In this document: positions 32,630 through 42,108 of the stretch, in pieces
Position numbering within the stretch: position 1 is the stretch's first letter
Layout of the letters: each line of letters begins with the position of its first letter
Made by a program: the position numbers and the translations under genes
The notes under the pieces: generated by a model
Seen by the model: only the letters and a program-made list of their open reading frames with translations
What the model was told of the DNA's origin: nothing
The model's database searches: none
DNA from: Opitutia bacterium
GTDB lineage: Bacteria > Verrucomicrobiota > Verrucomicrobiia > Opitutales > Seribacteraceae
Direction: 5' to 3'
NCBI GenBank assembly: GCA_002716045.1
Contig: PAZC01000046.1
Location: 1-49,645, forward strand
Length of the DNA: 49,645 bases

Positions 32630-33871
32630 ATGGATCAACAAGTTGAGATATCGGAGGCAATTAACGATCCAAGAGCGCAAACCAAGCCTTTGCAGGCAGT
32701 TCCTCGCCTCGATTGGATCAATCCATTGGCCATGCTTTGCCTCGGTGTAATTAGCACGATCTTCATATATTCCGCTCAAGCATACTCCCAAGGCACGCAC
32801 TGGAAGATGCAGATCGTTTGGTTTTGCCTTGGATTTGTGGCCTATCTCGTGGTCTCACTCACTGATTACCGGTTTCTCTTGAGGTATGCCCATTACTTGT
32901 ACGGGGCCGGAATCATTATGTTGCTGTTGGTTTTTTTTGGGCCAGAGGTGTATGGATCCAAGCGTTGGATTGATTTTGGAAAATTCAAGATACAACCCAC
33001 GGAAGCTGCCAAGATTGGAGCCTTGGTTCTGTCAGCGAGTATCTTGGCGCGATCAGAAATTGGTTCGGTCCGCGAGTCCCTCAAGGGAATTGCCAAGGTT
33101 ACCGGATGTTTTCTTCTCCCAATGTTCTTGATTTTTTTGCAACCCGACTTAGGGTCTGCCCTCGTATTTCCACCAATGGTGTTTTCACTCTTGTACGTCG
33201 CCAAGGTGCCCGTACGCTTCTTCGTAGGAGCACTTGTAGCCCTTTTGGCGTTTGTCGCAGTGATTGGCAGCGACGTATATGGCTATTATCAATATCGAAA
33301 GGAAAAAGGAGCGTCATCAGACGACCAAGGCAGTTACGAGGATCGTTCCCTGATCCCTCTGAAGGATTATCAGAGGAAAAGGATTCTTTCCTTCATCGCC
33401 CCCGAAGTGGCGGACCCGCGAGGAGTCGGGTCGAACTGGAACCGCAATCAAGCGTTGATTGCGGTAGGTTCTGGAGGATTGAGCGGAAAAGGGTATGGGA
33501 AAGGTTTGCAGGCGGGGCTGGGGTATTTGCCACCAGCCGTTGCTCACAACGACTTTCTCTTCGCGGTGATCGCGGAAGAGTCGGGTTTCGTGGGCGGTGC
33601 CTTCGCGTTGATCCTCTACGGTGTCATTCTATGGAACAGCCTGCGGATAGCAAGCATGGCTCAGGATCGCTTCGGCGCGCTACTCGCCGTCGGAGTTGCA
33701 GTTTTGTTGATGGTACATGTATTCATCAACGTGGGCATGACCATCGGGGTGACCCCGATAACCGGATTGCCCTTGCCCTTCTTGAGTTACGGAGGGTCAT
33801 TTCTCCTGAGTTGCTGCATCTTGATGGGCCTCGTGCAAAGCGTTTATCGATTCCGCAAGGATTTCAGGTGA
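32630..33871 (+). CDS. rodA: Rod-shape-determining SEDS protein RodA (peptidoglycan glycosyltransferase)
   Basis: The 413-residue polytopic membrane protein is in the SEDS family. It has GSKRWIDFGKFKIQPTEAAK (the conserved 'W...G....QPSE' element), LIFLQPDLGSALVF with the catalytic-type Asp, YQRKRILSFIAPEVADPRGVG, AVGSGGLSGKGYGKGLQ, and the C-terminal VGMTIGVTPITGLPLPFLSY. RodA polymerises lipid II during elongation, working with MreBCD and PBP2, none of which is in the window. ATG 32630 is preceded by GGAGA at a 5-nt spacing; a GTG six codons earlier is less likely. The variant LGYLPPAVAHNDF replaces the usual LGFLPEQHTDF. Confidence 0.92.
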   Translation: MDQQVEISEAINDPRAQTKPLQAVPRLDWINPLAMLCLGVISTIFIYSAQAYSQGTHWKMQIVWFCLGFVAYLVVSLTDYRFLLRYAHYLYGAGIIMLLLVFFGPEVYGSKRWIDFGKFKIQPTEAAKIGALVLSASILARSEIGSVRESLKGIAKVTGCFLLPMFLIFLQPDLGSALVFPPMVFSLLYVAKVPVRFFVGALVALLAFVAVIGSDVYGYYQYRKEKGASSDDQGSYEDRSLIPLKDYQRKRILSFIAPEVADPRGVGSNWNRNQALIAVGSGGLSGKGYGKGLQAGLGYLPPAVAHNDFLFAVIAEESGFVGGAFALILYGVILWNSLRIASMAQDRFGALLAVGVAVLLMVHVFINVGMTIGVTPITGLPLPFLSYGGSFLLSCCILMGLVQSVYRFRKDFR

Positions 33872-33949
33872 ACCCGATCATGAAGATAATCCCGGAATCA
33901 GCCTAGGTCGTTTCAATGAACTCCTTGTCCCCAAGCGGGAGAAGAAGTC

Positions 33950-35698
33950 ATGGAACAAACAGAAAAAAACGAAGAAAAAAAAGATTCTACAGAAGATCCC
34001 TTGAATGAATTAAGGGAGCCTCCGAAGGAAAGAAAGCCTATCCGCATATCCAAGGGTGACTTGCGGAAAAAAGCTCGAGAACGAGCCAAGGACCGCCCGA
34101 TTCATGAGCGCATCATGCAGAAGCTGTTTTCGCGCGATGAGCAGAAGTCCTACAAGGAACTGATCATCAACTGCGAGGCTCTGGAAACGCGAGTCGCTCT
34201 TCTCAAGGAAGGAATTCTCGAGGATTTCGACGTTGAGCGGAAAGAGGACGATCGCATGGTCGGCGCCATTTTCAAGGGATACGTCCAGAATCTCGAACCT
34301 GGCTTAAAGGCAGCTTTCGTCGACATTGGACAACCGAAAAATGCATTCTTGCATTACTGGGACATGTTACCGGCATCTACCGATTCAGGTGTTGAAATTG
34401 TTCGTAGCAACGAGGGCGCTCCCAAGAAAGGGCGTCGTAAGCCAGGTAACATCAAGGATATCCCCTCGATGTATCCGGTCGGTTCTGAAATCGTGGTGCA
34501 GATCACCAAGGCTCAAATTGGAAGCAAAGGGCCTCGGACCACCACCAACGTGGCACTTCCAGGGCGATTTTTGGTTCTCATGCCTTACGCGGGCCAATGC
34601 GGCATTTCACGGAAGATAGAGGACAAACAGGAAAGAACTCGCCTAAAACGCATTCTCAATGGCCTCACTTTGCCGGAGGGCATGGGCGTTATCATTCGAA
34701 CTGCAGGCGAAGGCAAGAAAGGTCGCTATTTCATTCGTGACCTTCATCTCTTGCTCTCTACATGGGACAAGGTGGTTGCCAAGATGAACGCCACCAGTGA
34801 GCCGACCTGCCTTTATCAGGAGCCTGGTTTGATTGGTATTACGGCTAGGGATTTCCTGACCGAGGAAATCGATCGCGTACTGGTTGACGACAAGGCAGCG
34901 CATCAGGAACTAGTGGAAACCGTGGCTCGGATTTCCAGTCGATCAAAGTCCAAGATTCAATACTTTGACGAAAAGATTCCTGTTTTCGAGCGTTTCAACG
35001 TGGAGCGTCAGATTCAGCAGGTCTTCATGCGCCGGGTCCCGTTGCCTTCCGGAGGTGAAATTGTCATCGAGCAGACCGAAGCCCTCGTGGCTGTCGACGT
35101 TAACACCGGCGGTCATAAAGGAAGCAACAAGGATGGCAAGGGTTTTATCCTGCAAGCCAATATCGAGGCCGCCGTGGAAGTGGCTCGCCAAGTTCGCCTC
35201 CGCAACATGGGTGGCCTGATCATCATTGATTTCATCGACATGAAGCATAAGCGCGACCGTAATGCGGTTCATAAGCGCATCAAGGCGGAGATGGCCGAAG
35301 ACAAGGCCAAGCACAATATTCTGCCCATTTCGTCTCTCGGCATCATGCAAATGACTCGCCAGCGCCATGCTGAAAGCACGATCAGTGGCATCTACGTAAA
35401 TTGTCCCTATTGCACTGGTCGCGGTAGTGTGAAATCTCCTCGCGCCGTAAGTATTGAAGTACAAAGACGTATCCTCAGCGCGATCACTCGCTTACAGAAT
35501 GAGAGATCGGATGCTCCCATCCACTTGAAGACTTATCTGCACCCGGTGAACTATGAACGCTTGACGGTGGCTGACGATAATTTGGTCAAGGAGATCGAGC
35601 GCAGTTATGGGGTCAAGTTGACCTTTAGCTCAAATGAAGCCTATCACGTCGAGAACTTCAAGGTGCTCGATGGAACTACAGGCAAGGAGATCGTTTAA
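33950..35698 (+). CDS. rng: Ribonuclease E/G family endoribonuclease
   Basis: The 582-residue protein has a charged N-terminal extension of about 60 residues. An S1-type RNA-binding region follows ([23 protein letters not shown], then NAFLHYWD), then the catalytic core. The magnesium-binding aspartates are in VAVDVNTGG (Asp383) and LIIIDFIDM (Asp427), spaced as in E. coli RNase E, and the zinc-link CPYC (485-488) precedes TGRG. It lacks the long degradosome scaffold, so it is closer to RNase G. Role: RNA processing and mRNA decay. A Shine-Dalgarno sequence (GGGAGAAGAAG) precedes ATG 33950. It lies downstream of rodA, a pairing reminiscent of the mre-rng clusters of other bacteria. Confidence 0.93.
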   Translation: MEQTEKNEEKKDSTEDPLNELREPPKERKPIRISKGDLRKKARERAKDRPIHERIMQKLFSRDEQKSYKELIINCEALETRVALLKEGILEDFDVERKEDDRMVGAIFKGYVQNLEPGLKAAFVDIGQPKNAFLHYWDMLPASTDSGVEIVRSNEGAPKKGRRKPGNIKDIPSMYPVGSEIVVQITKAQIGSKGPRTTTNVALPGRFLVLMPYAGQCGISRKIEDKQERTRLKRILNGLTLPEGMGVIIRTAGEGKKGRYFIRDLHLLLSTWDKVVAKMNATSEPTCLYQEPGLIGITARDFLTEEIDRVLVDDKAAHQELVETVARISSRSKSKIQYFDEKIPVFERFNVERQIQQVFMRRVPLPSGGEIVIEQTEALVAVDVNTGGHKGSNKDGKGFILQANIEAAVEVARQVRLRNMGGLIIIDFIDMKHKRDRNAVHKRIKAEMAEDKAKHNILPISSLGIMQMTRQRHAESTISGIYVNCPYCTGRGSVKSPRAVSIEVQRRILSAITRLQNERSDAPIHLKTYLHPVNYERLTVADDNLVKEIERSYGVKLTFSSNEAYHVENFKVLDGTTGKEIV

Positions 35699-35744
35699 AG
35701 AAACCGCTTCCTTGCAACCTTTCCTGGAGCGATCGAATGGAGCG

Positions 35745-36932
35745 ATGCGAGTTCTCGTTGCCTTTGACAAGTTCAAGGACTCCCTGACCGCGAGTCGAGC
35801 TTGCGAAGTCACGGGTGCGATTTTTCGAAACCACTTTCCGGATTGCCTTCTGGAAATTGCCTCCCTGACAGATGGAGGCGAAGGGTTTTGCGAGATTCTG
35901 ACCACCGCCGCCAAAGGTCGGTTCGAGACGATTGGAGTTCGTGGCCCACGCGGGGAGCCGTGCACGGCCCGACTAGGCCTTGTGCAGGCCGAGGATCTTT
36001 CCGGTGATGTCAGGGAAGTCGCTTCCCTGCCTCCGCGGGGGGTCATTGCTGTTTTCGAGATGGCCGCCGCCGCCGGCCTTTCCTTGCTAGTCCAGAAAGA
36101 TCGCGATCCATGGGAGACATCTACTCATGGGGTGGGGGACATGATTACCCGTTGCATCGAAAAAAGAGTGGATGTCATTCTCCTTGGGATTGGAGGCAGC
36201 GCCACTAACGATCTTGGTTTTGGTGCCTTGCAGGCCCTGGGACTGCGTTTCCTTGACAAGGATGGGAGGATCCTCGAGCGAGTTCGTCCCTCCTCTTGGT
36301 CTAAACTCATTCGAATGGATGGTGAAATTCCCGACTTGCCACCAATTCGCATTGCTTGCGACGTGGACAATCCTTTGTTGGGCCAATCGGGAGCAACCAA
36401 GGTCTATGGTCCCCAGAAAGGCGTTTTGCCTCGTGATTTGGAGCGAATGGAGGAGGAGTTGTCAGTAGTGGCCCATGTGTTGATTGATGCCACTGGAGAG
36501 AATCCATCCGCTCTGAATGAATCGGGTGCCGGCGCAGCTGGTGGATTGGGTTTTGGGTTGAGGGCCGCTGCGGGCGCTTCATTCGTTCCCGGCTTCCCCC
36601 TTGTGTCCGCTTGGCTTGGCTTGCAGGAGCATATTGAAAATGCAGATTTAATCGTGACTGGCGAAGGTCGGTTCGATGAATCTTCCCTTCGCGGCAAAGG
36701 ACCCGGCCTCATTGTCAAGATGGCGAGCAAAGCAGCTAAACCAGTACTTGTCTTGGCCGGTTCCGTCGATTCGAGAGCGGCTGCCGAGATACAGGGTTTT
36801 TATCCCAAGACAGTGATTCGTGAAATATCCAATCCTAAACTTTCCTTGGAGGATAATATGCGCGAAGCCTCCGAAAACCTTGCGAAAGTCTTGCAAGACT
36901 TGATTGAAAACGAAAACTGGAATTTGTCGTGA
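35745..36932 (+). CDS. glxK: Glycerate 2-kinase (GlxK/GarK family)
   Basis: The 395-residue protein starts MRVLVAFDKFKDSLTA, the family N-terminus, and has SLTDGGEGFCEIL, LLGIGGSATNDLGFGALQALG, IACDVDNPLLG, GAAGGLGFGL and IVTGEGRFDESSLRGKGP. It phosphorylates D-glycerate to 2-phosphoglycerate at the end of glucarate, glyoxylate or serine-type routes. I took ATG 35745; the frame is open upstream to 35634 but that part overlaps rng and looks non-coding. The stop overlaps the GTG of the DUF2062 gene by 4 nt. It may also serve the sugar-acid pathway suggested by the uxaE locus 22 kb away, but that link is speculative. Confidence 0.92.
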   Translation: MRVLVAFDKFKDSLTASRACEVTGAIFRNHFPDCLLEIASLTDGGEGFCEILTTAAKGRFETIGVRGPRGEPCTARLGLVQAEDLSGDVREVASLPPRGVIAVFEMAAAAGLSLLVQKDRDPWETSTHGVGDMITRCIEKRVDVILLGIGGSATNDLGFGALQALGLRFLDKDGRILERVRPSSWSKLIRMDGEIPDLPPIRIACDVDNPLLGQSGATKVYGPQKGVLPRDLERMEEELSVVAHVLIDATGENPSALNESGAGAAGGLGFGLRAAAGASFVPGFPLVSAWLGLQEHIENADLIVTGEGRFDESSLRGKGPGLIVKMASKAAKPVLVLAGSVDSRAAAEIQGFYPKTVIREISNPKLSLEDNMREASENLAKVLQDLIENENWNLS

Positions 36933-37579
36933 CTGCTGATTGGGTCAAGGAACGCCGCCGCCGGATTCGGTTGGTGAAGAAGTGGCTAAAGCCTTTGCCA
37001 CGCCGTTCCACCGTACATCGATATCCCATCCTGAAGTGGTTCGGGGAATCCGCCAAAAAACGTTCCTACCTTTGGTCTTTCCGATCGCGTGAAATGATCC
37101 CCGCTATTTATTTGGGGATGGTCATTGCTCTCATGCCCTTGGTCGGCGTGCAAATGCTCGTGGTGACCTTCTTTGCCATTTTCTTGTTTCGTGCCAATTT
37201 GCCTTTGTTGATTGGTTTGCAGTGGATTTCCAATCCCCTGACCATGGGACCCATCTATTTTGCCGATTACCAGATAGGCATAGCTCTCATGGAAATGATT
37301 GGCCTTGAACCCGTGATTAACTCAATCCTGCAACCAGATTATGATTGGGCTCATTTCAAATGGAGCGATTTGTCCGGGCTTTTGGATACCTTTCCGCCAA
37401 TGATGCTAGGAGGTCTTGTCCTTGGATCCTTCGCCGGAGTTGTTGGTGTTGCCCTTTACAAATATCTCGCCAAGAAAACAAAGGCAGACTATGCGTTCGA
37501 AAAGGAACTCGAGGAGGCTCGTTCCTCGAACCAGAAAAATAATAATAAAGAGCAGCTATTGGAGGATGAGGAGGCATGA
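36929..37579 (+). CDS. DUF2062 membrane protein
   Basis: The 216-residue protein has a basic N-terminus and two or three hydrophobic segments. The DUF2062 signature is present: [19 protein letters not shown], an inner segment [25 protein letters not shown] with the conserved N-P-x-T, and a third helix [18 protein letters not shown] near 170-187. The C-terminal tail is charged. The start is GTG, sharing GTGA with the glycerate kinase stop, and its own stop overlaps the NamZ-like start by 4 nt (ATGA), so these three are coupled. Function unknown. Confidence 0.85.
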   Translation: MTADWVKERRRRIRLVKKWLKPLPRRSTVHRYPILKWFGESAKKRSYLWSFRSREMIPAIYLGMVIALMPLVGVQMLVVTFFAIFLFRANLPLLIGLQWISNPLTMGPIYFADYQIGIALMEMIGLEPVINSILQPDYDWAHFKWSDLSGLLDTFPPMMLGGLVLGSFAGVVGVALYKYLAKKTKADYAFEKELEEARSSNQKNNNKEQLLEDEEA

Positions 37580-38856
37580 TTAACAAGAATTCCCGTAAGG
37601 CTTGGAAAATATTCGTTCCGTTCATGGTTTTGTTTGTATGGGTTGGTGCACAAATTTGTTCAGCCAAACCGCGCATTAGCTTGGGCATAGATCATTTGGC
37701 TGAAACAAATTTCGCCATCTTGAAAGGAAAGAGAGTGGGTTTGCTGACTCATCCTGCGGGTGTAAATCGAACAGGGGTTTCTACCATCGACGTCTTGCGG
37801 GCTAGCCCGGACGTCAAACTGGTCGCGCTCTTTGGTCCGGAGCATGGCATCTACGGAGACGAGAAGGCGGCGGTGCCAGTGGATGACAAAATCGATACTC
37901 GCACCGGATTGCCAGTTTTCTCACTCTATGGAAAGTTTCGCAAGCCGACAGCGGCTATGTTGGCCAAGATCGACGCCCTGGTCATTGATTTGCAGGACGT
38001 TGGCGTACGATGTTACACTTACGTCAGTTGCATGCGCTATGCGATGGAGGCTTGTTTCGAAAAGGATATCGAAGTCATTGTGCTCGATCGCCCCAATCCC
38101 TTGGGCGGCGAAATAGTCGATGGTCCAATTATCGAAGAGAAGTGGATGAGTTACGTTGGAGCGTTCCCGGTGCCTTTCGTGCATGGGCTTACAATTGGAG
38201 AACTTGCCCTGTTCTCAAAAACTACTCCTGACATACTTAAGGTAAGCGACTCTGTGCGACGCAAGGGTCGTTTGACCATCGTTCCCATGTTGGGTTGGAA
38301 GCGAAGCATGACTTGGCCCACCACCGGCTTGAAGTGGTTGCCCACTTCACCGAACATTCCAAGCTTGGATTCCGTCGCTGGTTATCCCATGACTGGTTTG
38401 GGCGGCCAACTGGGTCTTTTTCGCCATGGCATAGGCACACCACACCCCTTTCGTTTTCTCACTTTCGAGGGAAAGTCAGCGGTTGAGATCAAGGCGAGCC
38501 TTGAGCGCAAGATGATCCCAGGTGTTTCTTTTCGAGTGAAAAAGGCGACCAATGCAAAGGGCAAAATTGTGGAAGGAGTCTTTGTTGTCATCGACGATTG
38601 GAATCGATTCCAACCCACCGCTCTAGCTTTTCACATGATGCAACTCACTTGCGAGTGGCAAACTCCGCAACCCTTTCTCTCCGCTTCCGAGGCAGAAGGA
38701 GTCTTATATAACAAGCACGTGGGATCCACCTCTTGGTGGAAAGAGATCACAACGCTAGGAAACCGAGCCAGGGTGAATGAATTCCTCGAAAGTTGGGCTC
38801 TTTCCGCCAAGCGTTTCAGGAAAGACTCCCGCCGCTATTGGCTTTATCCCAATTGA
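37576..38856 (+). CDS. namZ: DUF1343 protein, NamZ-like exo-beta-N-acetylmuramidase
   Basis: The 426-residue protein has a Sec signal ([17 protein letters not shown]). The body is DUF1343: [31 protein letters not shown] near 84-97, [45 protein letters not shown] and [14 protein letters not shown]. The characterised member, NamZ, releases terminal MurNAc from peptidoglycan fragments. Glu in GPEHG is the expected active-site region. It follows rodA/rng/glycerate kinase/DUF2062, linking wall synthesis with wall recycling. Convergent with the ACT protein, with 9 nt between. Confidence 0.88.
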   Translation: MINKNSRKAWKIFVPFMVLFVWVGAQICSAKPRISLGIDHLAETNFAILKGKRVGLLTHPAGVNRTGVSTIDVLRASPDVKLVALFGPEHGIYGDEKAAVPVDDKIDTRTGLPVFSLYGKFRKPTAAMLAKIDALVIDLQDVGVRCYTYVSCMRYAMEACFEKDIEVIVLDRPNPLGGEIVDGPIIEEKWMSYVGAFPVPFVHGLTIGELALFSKTTPDILKVSDSVRRKGRLTIVPMLGWKRSMTWPTTGLKWLPTSPNIPSLDSVAGYPMTGLGGQLGLFRHGIGTPHPFRFLTFEGKSAVEIKASLERKMIPGVSFRVKKATNAKGKIVEGVFVVIDDWNRFQPTALAFHMMQLTCEWQTPQPFLSASEAEGVLYNKHVGSTSWWKEITTLGNRARVNEFLESWALSAKRFRKDSRRYWLYPN

Positions 38857-38865
38857 AGAGGGTGT

Positions 38866-39327
38866 TTAGCGGGTAATGTCTTCCAACGAGAGGACTTTGA
38901 TTTGCCGGCGAGTGAGCGTGTCGATCGCTACGTCCACGTCTTCTACCCTCATGGCCAAAGCACTTTTGCCATTTGGGCGAGACAAGAACGGATACAGGTA
39001 GTGAATGTTGATTTCTGCTTCCAAAAGAGCGGAAGTGACTATTGGGAGATCCTCTTCGGTATTGAGTTCAACTGCCACTATCGGGCATTCGACAAAGGAA
39101 AATGACTCTTGCTCGAGGGCTTTACGAGCCGACGAAGGGTAATTTGGGATCATTCGCACGATGGTGACGTCGGTTGTTTCCAGCGTGGTCAAGGCCATGA
39201 TGTGAACACCGTGACCTCGCAGATTTGAGATGACGTCATTGAGGCGTCCTACCTTGTTCTCCGAGTAAATGGCGAACTGTCGAACGCTTGCCGTGCCCGG
39301 ACTTCGACTGATTGATAGTCTCGTCAT
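38866..39327 (-). CDS. Tandem ACT-domain protein
   Basis: The 153-residue protein contains two ACT domains and no catalytic domain. The first starts ASVRQFAIYSENKVGRLNDV (about 13-32) and has ALTTLETTDVTIVRMI; the second has AVELNTEEDLPIVTSALLEAEINIHYLYPF and ALAMRVEDVDVAIDTL. ACT domains bind amino acids or similar small ligands. Such free tandem ACT proteins are common in anaerobes and Planctomycetota/Verrucomicrobiota, possibly as amino-acid sensors, but no partner is evident here. It starts at ATG 39327, with GGAGAGCG just upstream as a plausible ribosome-binding site. Confidence 0.85.
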   Translation of the reverse strand: MTRLSISRSPGTASVRQFAIYSENKVGRLNDVISNLRGHGVHIMALTTLETTDVTIVRMIPNYPSSARKALEQESFSFVECPIVAVELNTEEDLPIVTSALLEAEINIHYLYPFLSRPNGKSALAMRVEDVDVAIDTLTRRQIKVLSLEDITR

Positions 39328-39408
39328 TTCGCTCTCCTAATTTTTCTCAATGGTATTGTTGGCGCAAGTTTATACTTGCTCGAACGACATGCTCGCTATG
39401 CTTAATAT

Positions 39409-40806
39409 ATGACATTTGCGCCGTTAAGGATGATAACCACTCGTTTCACATGGATTCTCCCCTTGTTTGCCTTTTGCTTTGAGGCAATGGTTTTGCCTCT
39501 TTGCGCGTCGCCTGTGGTGGACATGGAGTTTGAAGCCATTAAAACTCGAGCAGAGCAAGGTGATGCTTATTACCAAGCGGCTCTGGCCTTCGTTTTTCTT
39601 CACGGTGAAAAAGGCCAACCCAAGTCAATCGATCAATTCAGGGATTGGACAACCAAATCTGCCGCCCAAGCTCATCCTCTCGGTCTCTTTGCCATGGGTT
39701 ACCTCGGCAAGATTGATGGTGATCCGGAAAAGAGCCGCCGTTATTACGGTCGTGTTTTCGGACCAGGGGAGAGTAAGCTCATCAAAATGGCTGCCACCGG
39801 TGATGCCTTGGCGTCTTATTGTTTGGGTGAATTGTTTGTTTCCAACGTTTTGCCGAATGGGATCGATCAAGATACGGATTTGGCGGCTCTTCATTTCCGT
39901 GTTGCCGCAGATCGCGGACATCAGCCCTCTCGGGTTCAGTACGCTGTATTCCGAATCAAAGGATGGGGTGTCGAGAAGAACGAGGCGGAAGGGTTCGCCA
40001 TGCTCCTGAACGTTGCTGAACAAAATTTGCCTAGCGCCCATTATTTCTTGTCCCATGCTTATTTCGAAGGGTGGGGCGTGGAGAAGAACGACAACAAGTC
40101 ACTTCTCCACATGGTGACTGCGGCAGAACTTAATTATGGTCGGGCTCAACTAAAGGCGGCCCAGTTCTACGCCCATGCTGTTGCCAGCCCAACAAATTGG
40201 GAGCTGGCATCCAAGTACGCTGGAATGGCTTCTGCTCTTGGTGTGCCAAAGGCCAAGGAACTTTTCGAGGAGTACGAACGAAACCGGCTTGCTGAAAAAG
40301 CGAATAGTTCCCAATCGCCACTTGGCATTCATGTGCCTGAGCCTGAAGAAACTGTGTCACCCCATGAAACACAACCTCCAGTTTCTCCGGAACCGGTTTC
40401 TCCGACCCCAATCACTCCTTCTGTGTCCGCGAACCCTTCGTCCAAAAAGGCATTGGCTCAAGCTCGGGACGCCCTTCGTCTCAATCATGATGTCAAGGCT
40501 GCCGTCATTTTCTATAACACTGCCGCCGAGACCGGAAACTTGGAGGCTCAGAGAGAATTGGGCGAACTTTATTACGAAGGTAGTTTCGTAGACCGCGATT
40601 ATCATCTCGCCCTCAAGTGGTTCCTCAAGGCTGGGGAAGCGGGCGATGCTCCGTCGCAGCGATATCTTGGGGCCATGTATTTCATCGGCAAAGGATTACC
40701 CAAGGACAAACAGGCAGCCGTAAAATGGCTTCGACTGGCTGCAGCTCAAGGCGATGCTTTGGCACAGGAGCAACTCAAGATGGTCGAACGTTTGCTTCCG
40801 CGTTAA
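39409..40806 (+). CDS. Secreted Sel1-repeat protein
   Basis: The 465-residue protein has a signal peptide (FAFCFEAMVLPLCASP). Two blocks of Sel1/TPR-like repeats are separated by a Pro/Ser/Thr-rich linker (about 300-345). The first block has about five repeats (for example AEQGDAYYQAALAFVFLHG, RIKGWGVEKNEAEGFAML, HAYFEGWGVEKND). The second has two or three (AETGNLEAQRELGELYYEG; AGEAGDAPSQRYLGAMYFIG; AAAQGDALAQEQL). Sel1 repeats build scaffolds for protein contacts. The start may be ATG 39409 or ATG 39430 (codon 8), the latter just after AAGGATG. No clear partner among the neighbours. Confidence 0.88.
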   Translation: MTFAPLRMITTRFTWILPLFAFCFEAMVLPLCASPVVDMEFEAIKTRAEQGDAYYQAALAFVFLHGEKGQPKSIDQFRDWTTKSAAQAHPLGLFAMGYLGKIDGDPEKSRRYYGRVFGPGESKLIKMAATGDALASYCLGELFVSNVLPNGIDQDTDLAALHFRVAADRGHQPSRVQYAVFRIKGWGVEKNEAEGFAMLLNVAEQNLPSAHYFLSHAYFEGWGVEKNDNKSLLHMVTAAELNYGRAQLKAAQFYAHAVASPTNWELASKYAGMASALGVPKAKELFEEYERNRLAEKANSSQSPLGIHVPEPEETVSPHETQPPVSPEPVSPTPITPSVSANPSSKKALAQARDALRLNHDVKAAVIFYNTAAETGNLEAQRELGELYYEGSFVDRDYHLALKWFLKAGEAGDAPSQRYLGAMYFIGKGLPKDKQAAVKWLRLAAAQGDALAQEQLKMVERLLPR

Positions 40807-40894
40807 GTACTCGATGTTTTCTTTTGCCCGTTGACTCGAGCGGCCTCCTCCTTTTTTTTCCCATCCTTACAACCGAGCTCGCCCCAACGATCAA

Positions 40895-40987
40895 GGAGAG
40901 GTGGCAGAGTGGTCGAATGCGCTGGTTTGCTAAACCGGTGAGGGGTTTTGAGCCCCTCCACGGGTTCGAATCCCGTCCTCTCCGCCA
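40895..40987 (+). tRNA. tRNA-Ser (anticodon GCT)
   Basis: The acceptor stem GGAGAGG (40895-40901) pairs with CCTCTCC (40977-40983). A discriminator G and an encoded CCA (40985-40987) follow. The anticodon stem CTGGT/ACCGG encloses the loop TTGCTAA with GCT at 40929-40931. A long variable arm (AGGGG...CCCCT) is typical of serine tRNA, and the T-arm CGGGTTCGAATCCCG is intact. It reads AGC/AGT codons. Confidence 0.97.
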
Positions 40988-41353
40988 TTTTCATTTTCGT
41001 GGCTTGCTTTACGTAAGTTGATCTTGATTCCGTCGACGGGTACTAGCTTCTACTCGCAGGACCAAGTAGAAATGATTTTAGGCCCAAACTCTTTTGTCGA
41101 CCCCTTTTAGACCGCTTTTTTCCCATCAGGCTGCAATGTTTGTCCAAGGCGATTTCGCCCTTTGTGACCTCCTATTTCTTCGATCCTTTTGCCAACCGCA
41201 AATGAATGACCCTTTTCGCTGGGGAGGCGTTTTTTCATGATTTAATATACCTGAATCATGCTCATAAGTCAAAATTTGGCGTTTGATGCATAGGTGCAAA
41301 TTGTGAATTTCTCACTAGCCAAGAAGTCCCTTAGATGATCGAATTCCAATTTC
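40988..41353. other. Intergenic stretch after tRNA-Ser
   Basis: About 366 nt with no convincing ORF, RNA fold or repeat. T-rich tracts directly after the CCA may end the tRNA transcript. The AT-rich part at 41240-41310 probably holds the promoter of the lipoprotein gene at 41354, but no -35/-10 pair is good enough to call. Confidence 0.5.
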
Positions 41354-41680
41354 ATGAATAAGCTACTTTTGTTTTTGTTGTCTATGACTAGCGTTTTTCA
41401 TTGCGGATGCCAGACGCCGGGTGATTTGGGGAAGAAGCAAGAAACGGTTTACCCCAAGAGAAATCTTGAGATCCTTCTGCCAGGAAAAAATCAAATCGAA
41501 GTCATTGAGCTTTTGGGTCATCCAAATGCGATAGGGGAGAACTCTTCACGCCGACTCGTCACTTGGGAATACCGAAGGGAAGTACTTGATCAAGCGACTG
41601 GCCTGATTTTTTACCTGAGCCGCATTTGGCTCACTTTTGAGAAAGGGGTTTGCGTCGAGGTTCAAGTGGAACTGCTTTGA
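41354..41680 (+). CDS. Small lipoprotein, BamE/SmpA-like
   Basis: The 108-residue protein has a lipoprotein signal (LLFLLSMTSVFHCGC; Cys19 likely modified, with Cys17 also near). The rest fits the SmpA/OmlA/BamE fold: LEILLPGKNQIEVIELLGHPNAIG (helix-turn with 'G......LLG.P'), then strands RRLVTWEYRREV and IWLTFEKGVCVEVQVEL. BamE-like proteins are outer-membrane assembly or stability factors, but many Verrucomicrobiota paralogues are uncharacterised. Two terminators follow downstream. Confidence 0.75.
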   Translation: MNKLLLFLLSMTSVFHCGCQTPGDLGKKQETVYPKRNLEILLPGKNQIEVIELLGHPNAIGENSSRRLVTWEYRREVLDQATGLIFYLSRIWLTFEKGVCVEVQVELL

Positions 41681-41807
41681 GCCTCCAGCGAGCTGTTTTC
41701 TAGCTACAAATTTATCGAAAAAAATAGTTGCGCGAGGTCATTAAACGTGCGTTTATTGCCTTCCCTCCCATCATCATGAAGTAGCAGCTCGCGAGTCTGC
41801 TCCCTCT

Positions 41808-41837
41808 AACGGCTACCTTCGGGTAGCCGTTTTTTTT
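41808..41837 (+). terminator. Strong rho-independent terminator with TTCG tetraloop
   Basis: AACGGCTACC (41808-41817), loop TTCG, GGTAGCCGTT (41822-41831) forms a perfect 10-bp stem followed by a run of T residues to 41837. It ends plus-strand transcription from the lipoprotein gene at 41354 or from a possible small RNA just upstream. Confidence 0.93.
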
Positions 41838-41852
41838 GAACTTCAGATAGCC

Positions 41853-41881
41853 ACCGCAGAGACAATTTGCGGTCCTTTTTT
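41853..41881 (+). terminator. Second plus-strand terminator
   Basis: ACCGCA (41853-41858) pairs with TGCGGT (41868-41873) across a 9-nt loop, then CC and six T residues. It is weaker than the first and lies 15 nt after it, a tandem backup. Confidence 0.65.
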
Positions 41882-41900
41882 CCTCAGGATGTATCCAAGT

Positions 41901-41940
41901 CTTTAAAAAGAGAAACGCCGGGTGGTTCACCCGGCGCTCT
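41901..41940 (-). terminator. Minus-strand terminator
   Basis: CGCCGGGTG (41916-41924) and CACCCGGCG (41928-41936) form a perfect 9-bp stem with a 3-nt loop. Read on the minus strand it is followed by TTTCTCTTTTT. It would end transcripts from the lipoprotein gene at 42109-42552. Confidence 0.85.
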
Positions 41941-42108
41941 CTGGCTTAGAAAAACAAACTAGACTGAAACAAACAGTAACCTGTTGTAATCTAAGACAAG
42001 GAGTTGTTCGAAAACGTTCAAAAATTAAGGCGTTTTTTTTAAATCTTTCAAAAAAATTGCCACAAGGGTATGAATGCCAATAGTTTGGGAGAATAAAAAA
42101 AACATCAA

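Larger units (their letters stand above)
41681..42108. other. Intergenic region between converging lipoprotein genes
   Basis: These 428 nt hold three terminator hairpins listed separately, plus a further hairpin-forming stretch at 41784-41802 (AGCAG, CTCG/CGAG, CTGCT), upstream of the strongest terminator. The distance of about 128 nt from the lipoprotein stop to that terminator leaves room for a small RNA or long 3' end. The stretch 41945-42108 is AT-rich with A/T tracts and shows no ORF. Confidence 0.45.

Noticed and set aside
40617-41021. A 134-codon plus-strand frame running through tRNA-Ser
   Set aside because: It overlaps the Sel1-repeat gene in another frame and continues through a perfect tRNA gene, so it is not coding.
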